Below are positions 7,490 to 16,689 of a DNA stretch of 64,000 nt, piece by piece (within the stretch, counting starts at the first letter, position 1; each line of letters begins with the position of its first letter). Source of the stretch: Cetobacterium sp. NK01 (GTDB taxonomy: Bacteria > Fusobacteriota > Fusobacteriia > Fusobacteriales > Fusobacteriaceae); the NCBI RefSeq assembly GCF_024506395.1, contig NZ_JANIBO010000002.1, positions 186,001 through 250,000 of the forward strand, given 5' to 3'. The position numbers and the translations under genes were made by a program. The notes under the pieces were generated by a model. That model had not been told where the DNA came from, did not search any database, and saw nothing but the letters and a program-made list of their open reading frames with translations.

Positions 7490-8494
7490 TTAAGCATTAA
7501 AAACAAATGTTGTATTTGTATTATAACTTTGTTTTTCACCATAAATTTTAGCTTTTCTAGGCATAAAATTAAAAATATCTGGATAATCTTGCATTTCAAA
7601 ACATATACCATTATGCTTTTTATCTAAAAAATTCCCTGTATATATAACTGCTATCGGTTCACTAGATTTAACTTTTATACTTCTTCCACTTTTTTCATCT
7701 TTCAATTCAATATCATATTCAAATTTCTTTGAAAGTTGGAAAGGATGATCAATTCCTCCACCAACAATTTTAATTTGCTCATGATTAGATTTCAAAATAT
7801 TATTTAATTTTTCATATATTTCAAATTGAACAAACTTATTTTCGGCTTCTAATTTTACAGGAATAGTATTCTTATCTACCCATCCATAGCTATTTGCATT
7901 AATTTTTAGTAAACTTTCTTTTATATCTTCTTTACTATTTCCACTTAAATTAAAATATGAATGATTTGTTAAATTTATATATGTTTCTCTGTCACATTCT
8001 CCAAAATACTCTATATTTAATCTATTTTTTTCTAAAGTATATATTACCTTAAAGTTCACTTCTCCAGGAAATCCATTTTCTAAATGAGGACTTTTATATG
8101 TTAATATCAAAATTCCTTTTTCTCCCTCTACTCTTGCTTCTCCTAACCAAACTTTACTATTTAGTCCATTTGGTCCTCCATGTAAATTATTTCCACTATT
8201 ATTTTTTTCAAGTTGATATACTTTATCATTTATTTTTAAAAGGCCATCTTTTGTTCTTCCTGCAATTCTCCCAGTTATACATCCATAAAAGTACTCATTT
8301 TCTTCATAATCTTTTAAATTATCATAACCCAACACTATATTTTTGTATTTGTTTTTGTTATCGGGCGTTTTTAAAGATTTTATAATGCCTCCCAAAGAAA
8401 TTATTTCCAAATCTACGTACTCATTTTTTAAATTATATAGAAATACTTTTTCTCCTTTTAAAGTTTCGCCAAATTTTCGTGTACTTAATTTCAA
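7490..8494 (-). CDS. galM: aldose 1-epimerase (galactose mutarotase)
   Basis: 334 residues. Conserved galactose-mutarotase features: GCITGRIAGR, NNLHGG-type GNNLHGGPNGLNSKVW, the NLTNHSYFNLSG motif with the catalytic His, and the C-terminal FCFEMQ-like GICFEMQDYPD containing the catalytic Glu. It interconverts alpha and beta galactose before galactokinase. Its start overlaps the stop of the ROK regulator gene as ATGA, so the pair is co-translated. Confidence 0.93.
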   Translation of the reverse strand: MKLSTRKFGETLKGEKVFLYNLKNEYVDLEIISLGGIIKSLKTPDNKNKYKNIVLGYDNLKDYEENEYFYGCITGRIAGRTKDGLLKINDKVYQLEKNNSGNNLHGGPNGLNSKVWLGEARVEGEKGILILTYKSPHLENGFPGEVNFKVIYTLEKNRLNIEYFGECDRETYINLTNHSYFNLSGNSKEDIKESLLKINANSYGWVDKNTIPVKLEAENKFVQFEIYEKLNNILKSNHEQIKIVGGGIDHPFQLSKKFEYDIELKDEKSGRSIKVKSSEPIAVIYTGNFLDKKHNGICFEMQDYPDIFNFMPRKAKIYGEKQSYNTNTTFVFNA

Positions 8495-9663
8495 ATTTCA
8501 TCCCTCCATATATTTTTCTTAAATAGATTATGTCTTACTACTGATATCGGGTTATAAGTATGCATCTCATCTAAAATATCAGAAACTATTAAGTCGTATT
8601 TTTGTTCCTCTAAAGTTACTTTTTGCAACTCTAGTTTTAATGTATTTAAAAGTAATTTCTCTTTAAATAATTCTCCTACTAATATTATTTTATCTGGATT
8701 TATCAAAGATATTATCATATCTATGCTATGAGCTATTATTACCATTGCCTCTGTACTTATTTTAGTACTTAAAAAATCTCTTTCTTTTACTCCTTCTAGA
8801 ACATCTAAAATTCCAATCTGTCCTTTTGATATTAATTTCTCTTTTAAAGAACTGTAATTATTTAACTTTATCATAGATACTAATCTATTTATAATTGCCT
8901 TATTAGAAGCCTCAGCTTCTAAGCATCCTCTTTTACCACACGAACATTTTCTTAAACTGCTTCTATCCATTACTACATGGCCTATCTCACCAGATATAAA
9001 ACCATGCCCAGATAATAAAGTTCCATTTACAAAAATAGAACTTCCTATTCCTTCTGAAACATTTAAAACAACATAATTTTCACTTTCTTGAGCATTTCCA
9101 AAGTATTTTTCTGTTAATGCCATAGCTCTAACATCATTTTCAATTACTGTTGGTAATTGAAATCTATTTTCTATTTTTTCTTTTATTTTTATTTTTTTTC
9201 TTTTATAGTGAGGTGAAAATACGATAATTCCATTTTCCGAATTTATAAGTCCGGTGATAGCCATTGATATTACCTTTATCCCACTTTCATCTTTCAATTC
9301 TTTATCAATTACTTCTTCTAAATACTCAGTTAATTCTTTCGTTTCATCAATTTTATAGCTTTTACTTTTAAAAATCTCTCCCGCTATATTTCCAACTGAT
9401 ACAACTAAAGATGTAGGAGTTAATGATATCCCCAATATTTTTCCTATCCAATATTTATTTAGAGATAAATCAATTGCCCTTCTTCCACCCGTTGATTCTC
9501 TTTGAGCAACTTCTAAAACTATTCCACTTTGTAGAAGAGGTTCTATAGATTTTGTTATTGCTGCAGGAGTTAAATTTAACTCTTGTGCTATTTTTTTTCT
9601 TGATATTTTATTTTTATTCTTTATCATCTCTAATATTCTCAATTGAGATTGTGTAAATTCCAT
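8491..9663 (-). CDS. ROK-family transcriptional regulator of the galactose locus
   Basis: 390 residues. The N-terminal ~60 residues form a winged helix-turn-helix (KISRKKIAQELNLTPAAITKSIEPLLQSG). The ROK sugar-kinase-like part includes GHVVMD and the zinc motif KCSCGKRGCLEAEAS. NagC/XylR-type ROK proteins repress sugar genes until the sugar or its phosphate binds. Divergent from galK-galT and co-transcribed with galM, so it probably controls both directions. It is more likely a regulator than a kinase because of the HTH. Confidence 0.9.
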   Translation of the reverse strand: MEFTQSQLRILEMIKNKNKISRKKIAQELNLTPAAITKSIEPLLQSGIVLEVAQRESTGGRRAIDLSLNKYWIGKILGISLTPTSLVVSVGNIAGEIFKSKSYKIDETKELTEYLEEVIDKELKDESGIKVISMAITGLINSENGIIVFSPHYKRKKIKIKEKIENRFQLPTVIENDVRAMALTEKYFGNAQESENYVVLNVSEGIGSSIFVNGTLLSGHGFISGEIGHVVMDRSSLRKCSCGKRGCLEAEASNKAIINRLVSMIKLNNYSSLKEKLISKGQIGILDVLEGVKERDFLSTKISTEAMVIIAHSIDMIISLINPDKIILVGELFKEKLLLNTLKLELQKVTLEEQKYDLIVSDILDEMHTYNPISVVRHNLFKKNIWRDEI

Positions 9664-9691
9664 ATATTCCTCCCTATTTATCTATAATTTT

Positions 9692-9721
9692 ATAATACCT
9701 CTATACTATACTTTAAGTCAA
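9692..9721 (-). promoter_or_regulatory. promoter of ROK regulator-galM
   Basis: On the minus strand TTGACT, 18-base spacer, TATTAT. Confidence 0.65.
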
Positions 9722-9752
9722 TGTATTTAACTTCATCTTTTTTTACTTTTTT

Positions 9753-9779
9753 AATTAAGTTTGTTTTAAAACTTTAATT
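9753..9779. promoter_or_regulatory. candidate ROK operator between the divergent galactose promoters
   Basis: Near-palindrome AATTAAGTTT-G...AAAACTTTAATT in the middle of the divergent intergenic region, between the -35 regions of the two promoters. Composition resembles AT-rich ROK/XylR operators. A second inverted pair, TATACTTTAA near 9707 and TTAAAGTATA at 9801, flanks it. Confidence 0.4.
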
Positions 9780-9783
9780 TTAC

Positions 9784-9812
9784 TTTTAACTAATCTATTT
9801 TTAAAGTATACT
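9784..9812 (+). promoter_or_regulatory. possible promoter of galK-galT
   Basis: TTTTAA, 17-base spacer, TATACT, about 43 bases before galK. Weak -35, plausible for a regulated promoter. Confidence 0.4.
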
Positions 9813-9854
9813 CAAATCAAAATAAATAAATATAGATAAAGGGGAGAATAATTT

Positions 9855-11042
9855 ATGGAACTTATTACAAACTTAGTAAAAAATTTTAAAAAAGAATTCA
9901 CAAAAGAAAATAACACTCCAGCAGAGGTTTTCTTTGCTCCAGGTAGAGTAAATTTAATAGGTGAACACATTGATTACAACGGTGGAAAAGTTTTTCCATG
10001 TGCATTAGATTTTGGGACTTATGCAGTTGTTTCTAAAAGAGATGATAAAACTTTTAGAGTGTATTCTGAAAATTTTAAAAATTTAGGTATCATTGAATTT
10101 TCATTAGATTCTTTAATTTATGATAAAAAAGATGATTGGGCTAACTATCCTAAAGGCGTTATTAAAACTTTTTTAGATGCTGGTTTTAATATAAATAGTG
10201 GTTTTGATGTTTTATATTTTGGAAATATTCCAAATGGAGCTGGTCTTTCATCTTCAGCATCAATTGAAGTTTTAACTTCAGTTATTTTAAAAGATCTATT
10301 TAAATTAGATATTAACATGGTAGAAATGGTTAAACTAAGTCAAAAAACAGAAAATGAGTTTATTGGAGTAAATTGCGGTATTATGGATCAATTCTCTATT
10401 GGAATGGGAAAAAAAGATAATGCTATTCTTTTAGATTGCAACACTCTTGATTATAGCTATGCTCCGTTTATTTTAAAAGACGCCTCTATCGTTATTGCTA
10501 ATACAAATAAAAGAAGAGGTCTTGGAGAATCAAAATACAATGAGCGAAGAGCTTCTTGTGAATCAGCATTAGAAGACTTAAAAAATAGTGGTTTAAAAAT
10601 CTCTTCTCTTTGTGATATGAATATGAAAATTTTTGAAGAGAACAAACACCTTATAAAATCAGAGGAAGCTATCCCTCGTGTTAAACATGCTGTTAGCGAA
10701 AATGAAAGAGTATTAAAAGCTATGGAGTGCTTAAACAATGGAGACATAAATACTTTTGGGGAGCTTATGAATAGTTCTCATACCTCTTTAAAAGATGATT
10801 ACGAAGTTACTGGATTTGAACTTGATAGTCTTGTTGAGGCTGCTTGGGAAGAGCAAGGAACAATTGGTTCTAGAATGACTGGAGCTGGTTTTGGTGGATG
10901 CACTGTTTCATTAGTTAAAAATGAATATATTGAAACTTTTATAAAAAATGTTGGAAAAAAATACAAAGAAAAAACAGGTCTTGAAGCTGCATTTTACATT
11001 GGAAATCCAGGAGATGGAGCTAGAAAGTTAGGTGATTTTTAA
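9855..11042 (+). CDS. galK: galactokinase
   Basis: 395 residues. GHMP-kinase motifs: APGRVNLIGEHIDYNGG (residues 29-44, galactokinase signature), the ATP-binding NGAGLSSSASIEV, and the C-terminal SRMTGAGFGGCTVSL. Catalytic Asp lies in NCGIMDQFSIG. It phosphorylates alpha-D-galactose at C1. GGGGAG precedes the ATG. The stop codon shares one base with the galT start (TAATG). Confidence 0.96.
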   Translation: MELITNLVKNFKKEFTKENNTPAEVFFAPGRVNLIGEHIDYNGGKVFPCALDFGTYAVVSKRDDKTFRVYSENFKNLGIIEFSLDSLIYDKKDDWANYPKGVIKTFLDAGFNINSGFDVLYFGNIPNGAGLSSSASIEVLTSVILKDLFKLDINMVEMVKLSQKTENEFIGVNCGIMDQFSIGMGKKDNAILLDCNTLDYSYAPFILKDASIVIANTNKRRGLGESKYNERRASCESALEDLKNSGLKISSLCDMNMKIFEENKHLIKSEEAIPRVKHAVSENERVLKAMECLNNGDINTFGELMNSSHTSLKDDYEVTGFELDSLVEAAWEEQGTIGSRMTGAGFGGCTVSLVKNEYIETFIKNVGKKYKEKTGLEAAFYIGNPGDGARKLGDF

Positions 11043-12529
11043 TGATTTTTTCTTTAATTCAAGAAGTTTTAAATTATGCCTTAAATAAAAATTTAATTGA
11101 TTCGTCTGAAGAAATTTACTCTAGAAACTTAATATTAGATGTATTAAATATCGATGATTGGAAAATTGAAAAAGTTAAAGGTGAAAGAGATATTGAACTT
11201 ATTCTTTTAGATATCTGTAAGTGGGCAATTATCAATAACTTAATAAATGATTCTCCTGCTGAAATGGAACTTTTAGATACAAAAATAATGAACTGTGTAA
11301 CTCCAAGACCAAAAGAAGTTATAAGACAATTTAATGATGATTTTAAAGTTTCACCAGAAATTGCCACTGCTAACTACTATGATTTTTCTAAAAATACTAA
11401 TTATATTAGAGAAGCTCGAATTAAAAGAAATCTTCATTGGTTTTCAAAAACTTCTTATGGAGATTTAGAAATTACAATAAACTTGGCAAAACCTGAAAAA
11501 GATCCTAAAGATATCGAAAGAGAAAAAAATATGCCTAAATCTTCATATCCTAGCTGTCTTTTATGTCTAGAAAATGTTGGTTATAGAGGACGTTTAAATC
11601 ATCCTGCAAGAGAAACTCATAGAGTTATTCCTTTAAACTTAAAATCTGAAAATTGGTATTTTCAATTTTCTCCTTATGTTTATTATAACGAACACTCCAT
11701 TGTATTTTGTGAAGAGCATAGACCAATGAAAATGGGAAAAGATACTTTTGACAGACTTTTAGAATTTATAGAATTATTTCCTCATTATTGTATTGGTTCT
11801 AATGCGGATCTTCCAATCGTTGGAGGCTCTATTTTATCTCACGATCATTATCAAGCTGGAAAACATACTTTTCCTATGGAGAAGGCTCCTATTGAAAATT
11901 ATTTTTCTATGAAAAATTTCCCTAACATAAATTGTGGGACTATCAAATGGCCTATGTCAGTGATTAGAATTTCATCTAAAAATAAAGAAGAGTTATCAAA
12001 AGCAGCTGAATATATTTTTGAAAAATGGAAAAATTATACCGATGAAAGTGTAGATATTTTAGCTTACTCTAAAAATAATCCACATAATACCGTAACTCCT
12101 ATTGCTAGAAAAGTTAACAACGAATTTCAAATAGACTTAGCTTTGAGAAACAATAGAACTTCATTGGAGCATCCTATGGGAATATTCCATCCTCATAGTG
12201 AGGTTCATAATATAAAAAAAGAAAATATTGGTCTTATAGAAGTTATGGGATTAGCTATTTTACCTGGTAGATTGCAAGAGGAAATGTTTCTTTTAGAAAA
12301 AGAGTTGAGAAATTCAAACTGGGAATCATCTTTAAAAGAAAATTCAATTCTTAATAAACATTACAATTGGATTAAAAATATAGTTTCTAAAAATCATGGA
12401 GAGATAACAGTTGATATATTAAAAGAAGAAATCGGAAAAACGTTCTCTAAAGTTTTAGAGCACGCTGGTGTTTTCAAAAGAGATGACATTGGAAAAAAGG
12501 CTTTTCAAAAATTTACTAATACATTATAA
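11042..12529 (+). CDS. galT: galactose-1-phosphate uridylyltransferase, type 2
   Basis: 495 residues, the long low-GC Gram-positive/Fusobacterium form rather than the ~350-residue enterobacterial one. Visible markers: CLLCLENVGYRGRLNHPAR, the conserved SILSHDHYQAGKHTFPM, and the late NPHNTVTPIARK and HPHSEVH motifs. It swaps UMP between UDP-glucose and galactose-1-phosphate. Coupled to galK by TAATG. UDP-glucose 4-epimerase (galE), needed to complete the pathway, is not in this window. Confidence 0.95.
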   Translation: MIFSLIQEVLNYALNKNLIDSSEEIYSRNLILDVLNIDDWKIEKVKGERDIELILLDICKWAIINNLINDSPAEMELLDTKIMNCVTPRPKEVIRQFNDDFKVSPEIATANYYDFSKNTNYIREARIKRNLHWFSKTSYGDLEITINLAKPEKDPKDIEREKNMPKSSYPSCLLCLENVGYRGRLNHPARETHRVIPLNLKSENWYFQFSPYVYYNEHSIVFCEEHRPMKMGKDTFDRLLEFIELFPHYCIGSNADLPIVGGSILSHDHYQAGKHTFPMEKAPIENYFSMKNFPNINCGTIKWPMSVIRISSKNKEELSKAAEYIFEKWKNYTDESVDILAYSKNNPHNTVTPIARKVNNEFQIDLALRNNRTSLEHPMGIFHPHSEVHNIKKENIGLIEVMGLAILPGRLQEEMFLLEKELRNSNWESSLKENSILNKHYNWIKNIVSKNHGEITVDILKEEIGKTFSKVLEHAGVFKRDDIGKKAFQKFTNTL

Positions 12530-12558
12530 TATAACAAAATTATTATAGTGGAGAAGAT

Positions 12559-12843
12559 ATGATTTCAAATAAAAAATGGTACGTCTATATTTTAAGATGT
12601 GAAAACAACTCTTTATACACAGGAATTACAACAGATATTGAAAGAAGATTTAAAGAACATCTATCTGGAAAAGGTGCTAAATACACTAAAGTTCATAAAC
12701 CATTAAAAATAGAAGCTATTTTCCTTCAAGAAAATAGATCCTCTGCTACAAAAGAGGAACTTCGAATAAAACGTCTTACAAAATGCAAAAAAGAGATATT
12801 GTGCAAATCAGCTTTTAATGATATACTCAAAATAAATAATTAA
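12559..12843 (+). CDS. GIY-YIG domain protein (UPF0213/YhbQ-like)
   Basis: 94 residues, all one GIY-YIG nuclease-like domain: WYVYILRCENNSLYTGITTDIERRFKEH with the YVYIL and YTGIT forms of the motif and the conserved Arg. Stand-alone members of this family have weakly defined nuclease roles. Starts 29 bases after galT, preceded by GTGGAG, so it may be read from the same transcript. Confidence 0.88.
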   Translation: MISNKKWYVYILRCENNSLYTGITTDIERRFKEHLSGKGAKYTKVHKPLKIEAIFLQENRSSATKEELRIKRLTKCKKEILCKSAFNDILKINN

Positions 12844-12858
12844 CTAGGGGGCGTTTTA

Positions 12859-13647
12859 ATGTTAGAAACCTTTTTTTCAGAGATTTCTTTAATTAACTTT
12901 ATGTTTTTAGCATCAGCTTGTTTTTGTGCAGCTTTTGTTGATGCAATAGCTGGTGGGGGAGGATTAATAAGTTTACCTGCTTTTTTAGCTGCAGGTCTTG
13001 ATCCACATATGGCGCTTGGAACAAATAAGTTAGCGGCTTTTTTCTCAAGTAGTGGAAGTGCATTCAAATTCGCTAGATCTGGAAAAATAAATTGGGATTT
13101 AATTAAATATTTAATTCCATTCTCTTTTATAGGAGCTATTTTAGGAGTTAAAGCTGTTATATTAATTGACTCTAAATACCTTTATCCTATTGCTTTTTTC
13201 CTACTAGTTTTTGTTCTTTTATACACTTTAAAAAATAAAAATTTAGGAAGTCATGATGGATATAATGGAACTAATTCTAAAAATTTAAAACTAGGAATTT
13301 TAATGGCTTTTGCTTTAGGTTTTTATGATGGTTTTTTTGGTCCTGGTACTGGATCTTTTATAATATTCGCATTTATTGAAATTTTTAAACTTGATTTTAT
13401 TAGAGCTAGTGGAAATTCTAAATTTTTAAATTTAGCTAGTAATATTGCCAGTGTTATAACTTTTATTTACTATGGCAAAATAGCCTATATGTATGCTCTT
13501 ACAGTTGGAATCGTTATGTTAATTGGAGCCAATGTAGGTGCTAAAGTTGCAGTCACTAGAGGAACTAAATTTATAAGACCTGTTTTTCTCATAATTACAA
13601 CTATTGTTACAGCTAAAATGGCAATTACATTTTTACAACAACTTTAA
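12859..13647 (+). CDS. TSUP (TauE/SafE) family permease
   Basis: 262 residues with about eight hydrophobic segments. The N-terminal FVDAIAGGGGLISLPA and the internal repeat FYDGFFGPGTGSFI are the duplicated TSUP signatures. The family moves sulfite, sulfoacetate or other organosulfur and carboxylate anions, driven by protons; the substrate here cannot be assigned. Sixteen bases after the GIY-YIG gene, then a terminator. Confidence 0.9.
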   Translation: MLETFFSEISLINFMFLASACFCAAFVDAIAGGGGLISLPAFLAAGLDPHMALGTNKLAAFFSSSGSAFKFARSGKINWDLIKYLIPFSFIGAILGVKAVILIDSKYLYPIAFFLLVFVLLYTLKNKNLGSHDGYNGTNSKNLKLGILMAFALGFYDGFFGPGTGSFIIFAFIEIFKLDFIRASGNSKFLNLASNIASVITFIYYGKIAYMYALTVGIVMLIGANVGAKVAVTRGTKFIRPVFLIITTIVTAKMAITFLQQL

Positions 13648-13653
13648 AAAAAG

Positions 13654-13680
13654 TCCCCTTTTAATATAAGGGGATTTTTT
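13654..13680 (+). terminator. terminator after the TSUP permease
   Basis: Stem TCCCCTT/AAGGGGA with 7-base loop followed by a T run. Confidence 0.85.
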
Positions 13681-13684
13681 AAGT

Positions 13685-15094
13685 TTATTCTAATACCATA
13701 TTTATATCATCTTCTATATACTGAAAAAACTCGTTATATCTAAGTCTATATAATAAATTCGGTGAAAGATAAAGTGAATTATTTTCACCTTTTAAATTTA
13801 ATTTTCCCAACATAGAATCTTTTCCGTAAATTTTATTGTTATATGATATCGGAATTGCAACATGTGATAATGAAAAATTTGATGGATTCCACTTTAAACT
13901 ACTATTTTTTTCTTCAAAAAATTTTCCTTGATTATAATTTAAAATTTCTATACCTTCATCTGTTTTGGTGTTAAAATTAGATATAAAAGCTACATTAAAT
14001 TTAAAATTTAAATCTTTTATTTCATTCTTTAGATTCAATCTAATTAAATTTGGTTTAAAAAATTCTTCAAATTTTCTATTTACATCAAAAATTACTAACT
14101 TATTAGATGGATTTTCCATTTTAAAAAAAATATCATACAAATCTTTATCTAAAACAGTAGAATCTACAAGAGATGTATAACTATATATAGGTGGTAGATT
14201 CTTTCTTTCTTCAATACTTAATTTTGAAAAATTTAACTTAGCTTTTTTTATTAAGTAGTATACTTGTATCCCTGGATTTTTAGGAAAAGAATTATATTTA
14301 GCCGGGTCATATTCTGGATTTATATCTAACCATTGAAATTTTTTAAAATACGGTATCATACTTACCCACATATCTAAAAATCCAAATTTTGCTGCTGGTG
14401 ATACTCCCATAGCTGGCGATAACCAAAATACTTTTTTAGGTTTTAATAAAGTGCTATCTTTTTTCATATTACTAGTTATATATTGTAAAGTTGCTGCTGC
14501 CCCTGTTGAAAATCCTACCATATAAAACTCTGAATTATTTATATTTTTTAATTTTTCTTTTATCATTTTAGAACCAAATACTGCCGTTTCTTCAAAATCA
14601 CTTTGTGATATCTTCGTTAGTTCTCCTGGAAATGTTCCATGATACTTATACCTCATTCCAAGAACATAATATCCCTTATTATAAAAAATTTTAGCTAAAT
14701 CTCTCATCATATATGGTGAATCTGTAAGTCCGTGCAGTAACAATACCCCACCTTTTATATTTTGAGGAATTAATTCGAAAGATGCATTAATATTCCCTCC
14801 TTTTTCATCTATTGGAGATAATATTCCATTTCTTGAAAATCTAGTTAAACTATCATCAGATTTTATTTCTACTTCTGAAAAAGTTTTCTCTAAAAAATCT
14901 TTTTCAGTTGCTAAATACTCCTCAATTGTTGTAAAATTTTTATAATCTGGTTCATTATATTTGCTTTTTTCATGCCATCTCTTTAAATCAGGAGCTGTTT
15001 TATTATATATATACGCTCTCACAAATTGGATACTTAAAATTATTATTATAAGTAAAACTGTTATTTTCTTTAATAATTCAAATATTTTTTTCAT
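13685..15094 (-). CDS. membrane-anchored alpha/beta hydrolase
   Basis: 469 residues from the ATG preceded by AGGAGAAAA; an in-frame ATG 11 codons upstream lacks a ribosome site. One N-terminal hydrophobic helix (about residues 9-25) acts as anchor or signal. Then an alpha/beta hydrolase fold: GVLLLHGLTDSPYMM (oxyanion HG), nucleophile elbow GFSTGAA, and a late histidine in SLSHVAIP. Serine esterase or lipase-like activity outside the cytoplasmic membrane is likely; substrate unknown. Single gene facing the TSUP terminator. Confidence 0.78.
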   Translation of the reverse strand: MKKIFELLKKITVLLIIIILSIQFVRAYIYNKTAPDLKRWHEKSKYNEPDYKNFTTIEEYLATEKDFLEKTFSEVEIKSDDSLTRFSRNGILSPIDEKGGNINASFELIPQNIKGGVLLLHGLTDSPYMMRDLAKIFYNKGYYVLGMRYKYHGTFPGELTKISQSDFEETAVFGSKMIKEKLKNINNSEFYMVGFSTGAAATLQYITSNMKKDSTLLKPKKVFWLSPAMGVSPAAKFGFLDMWVSMIPYFKKFQWLDINPEYDPAKYNSFPKNPGIQVYYLIKKAKLNFSKLSIEERKNLPPIYSYTSLVDSTVLDKDLYDIFFKMENPSNKLVIFDVNRKFEEFFKPNLIRLNLKNEIKDLNFKFNVAFISNFNTKTDEGIEILNYNQGKFFEEKNSSLKWNPSNFSLSHVAIPISYNNKIYGKDSMLGKLNLKGENNSLYLSPNLLYRLRYNEFFQYIEDDINMVLE

Positions 15095-15128
15095 TTTTCT
15101 CCTAAATATTATTTTAATACAAATCAAT

Positions 15129-15171
15129 AAAAGCTACTATCAAACTTTTTTGATTTGACAGTAGCTTTTCT
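15129..15171 (-). terminator. long inverted repeat, terminator of the lipoprotein gene
   Basis: Sixteen-base arms AAAAGCTACTATCAAA and its near-perfect complement with one mismatch. It lies downstream of the glycine-zipper lipoprotein gene on the minus strand and just upstream of the hydrolase gene. Confidence 0.7.
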
Positions 15172-15210
15172 TTTATTTTAATACTAAACTAATATGTACA
15201 AAGTAATCCT

Positions 15211-15432
15211 TTAATTACCTAATACATTACCTGTTTTATTGTAGTTATCCACTGCTGCTCCACCTAAAGCTCCTACACCAGCTCCTATTAAAGCACCTTT
15301 AGAATCTCCTAAAGCAGAACCTACTAAAGCTCCAGCTCCAGCTCCTACTAGGGCACTTTTCTCTCTAGATGTCATATTTGAACATCCAACTAATAATAAT
15401 CCTAAAATTAAACCTGCAAATAATTTTTTCAT
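15211..15432 (-). CDS. glycine-zipper lipoprotein
   Basis: 73 residues from the ATG that follows AAGGAGGTCCTTAAA; an earlier in-frame ATG would put the ribosome site inside the gene. Signal peptide with lipobox LLLVGC, Cys at about residue 17. The remainder is a glycine-zipper domain with repeated GAGAGALVG and GALIGAGVGALGG, like the 2TM/SlyB-type zippers of outer-membrane lipoproteins. Likely anchored in the outer membrane; role structural or unknown. Confidence 0.85.
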   Translation of the reverse strand: MKKLFAGLILGLLLVGCSNMTSREKSALVGAGAGALVGSALGDSKGALIGAGVGALGGAAVDNYNKTGNVLGN

Positions 15433-15510
15433 TTTAAGGACCTCCTTTAAATTCAATTAATATAATATGTTTTATTTATACAACTAAATATTAAAGTTTC
15501 CTTTGAAATT

Positions 15511-15750
15511 TTAAACTAACTCTCTCAATAATTTCGCCAATTGATCAGGACAAGAAGTTCCTCTTTCTGAACAATCAATTCCTTCTAATCTTTTTATAAC
15601 TTCTTCTATAGACATACCTTCAACTAATTTTTCAATAGCAACAGTATTTCCATCGCATCCGCCAAAAAATTCAATTTTTTCAATAATATTTCCCTCTAAT
15701 TTAATTCCAATCTCTTTTGCACAAACACCTTTTGTTTTTAAAATTTTCAT
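15511..15750 (-). CDS. TSCPD domain protein
   Basis: 79 residues, wholly a TSCPD-type small domain: C10, GGCDGN (C32), C60 and the namesake TSCPDQL (C67). The four conserved Cys suggest metal or thiol chemistry, but the function of the stand-alone family is not known. Forty-three bases after the Rrf2 gene, so perhaps part of its regulon or operon. Confidence 0.85.
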   Translation of the reverse strand: MKILKTKGVCAKEIGIKLEGNIIEKIEFFGGCDGNTVAIEKLVEGMSIEEVIKRLEGIDCSERGTSCPDQLAKLLRELV

Positions 15751-15793
15751 TTTCCAAAATCTCCCTTTAAAATTCTTGCTAATTTAAAGATTA

Positions 15794-16210
15794 TTAAGAG
15801 TCAAATCCAGAGCAATTCTCTAACTTATCCATAGTTATTTTCTCCAGTTCCTCTTTTATCTTTATATTTACTCCTTCTAATCTACATCTTAATCCACATA
15901 AAGCCATTTTAGAAGTTGTGCAACTTGTTTTATCTTCGAAGCAGCCATTTACCTTAATTCCACCTTCTAAAACTTCTACTATATCGTACACACTTATATC
16001 TTCAGGTTTCTTTGCAGCAACATATCCACCTTTTGCACCACGAAATGATTCTACTAAATCAGATGAAGTTAATTTTCCAAGAATTTTTAGTGTAAACCTT
16101 ATAGAAACACCTGAAATTTCAGAAATCTCCTTTGCATCCATTTTTCTATTTGCTTCACACAATAAAAGTACGATTCTTATACCGTAATCAACTTCTCTAC
16201 TTATTAACAT
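15794..16210 (-). CDS. Rrf2-family transcriptional regulator
   Basis: 138 residues from the ATG preceded by GGAGGAACA; fifteen further in-frame codons upstream lack a site. Winged helix with SREVDYGIRIVLLLCE and the recognition region ISGVSIRFTLKILGKL, then FRGAKGGYVAAKKPEDI, the Rrf2 wing. A cysteine cluster C90, C97, C105 and C109 could hold an Fe-S cluster as in IscR/NsrR. Target genes are not evident; the TSCPD gene downstream is the first candidate. Confidence 0.9.
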   Translation of the reverse strand: MLISREVDYGIRIVLLLCEANRKMDAKEISEISGVSIRFTLKILGKLTSSDLVESFRGAKGGYVAAKKPEDISVYDIVEVLEGGIKVNGCFEDKTSCTTSKMALCGLRCRLEGVNIKIKEELEKITMDKLENCSGFDS

Positions 16211-16305
16211 TGTTCCTCCATTTTTTTTTATTTCAATACTAATATTGTAGACCATTTTTCAGTATAAATCAATACATATTTTATATAATTTAATTGATTT
16301 TCACA

Positions 16306-16512
16306 TCAATTGAAAAGGGTAAAAAATAATATAACAATAAAATCTACTATAAAAATTTTAGTTAGAAGACTTTTTCTATACATTGGATTACTAAATAATC
16401 TAATATAATCATTTATCCCTAAATACCCTCTATATTTTTCATTCATAAAAAAATATGTAAAAGCATCAAAAGTTAGTACTATTAAGTTATATATTATCAA
16501 CCTTTGAACCAT
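16306..16512 (-). CDS. small membrane protein, 68 aa
   Basis: Two hydrophobic segments (about residues 5-22 and 50-67) around a basic loop with KYRGYLGINDYIRLF. AAGGAGGAATAC precedes the ATG, so translation is likely. I do not recognise a family. Confidence 0.65.
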   Translation of the reverse strand: MVQRLIIYNLIVLTFDAFTYFFMNEKYRGYLGINDYIRLFSNPMYRKSLLTKIFIVDFIVILFFTLFN

Positions 16513-16689
16513 GTATTCCTCCTTAAAAATCTTTGATATAGTAATATATTACTTTATGTATTATATATTGTCAAATATTTGAAGAATACTATATTTTAAA
16601 TTGAATTTTTGATTAAAATGAATTATAATGATATCAGTTAGTATAATATCTATATATAAATAAAGTATTAATCTATAAGGGGGAGAGAC

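Noticed and set aside
12840-13067. Minus-strand frame of 75 codons opposite the TSUP gene
   Set aside because: Antisense to the conserved TSUP start; no ribosome site.
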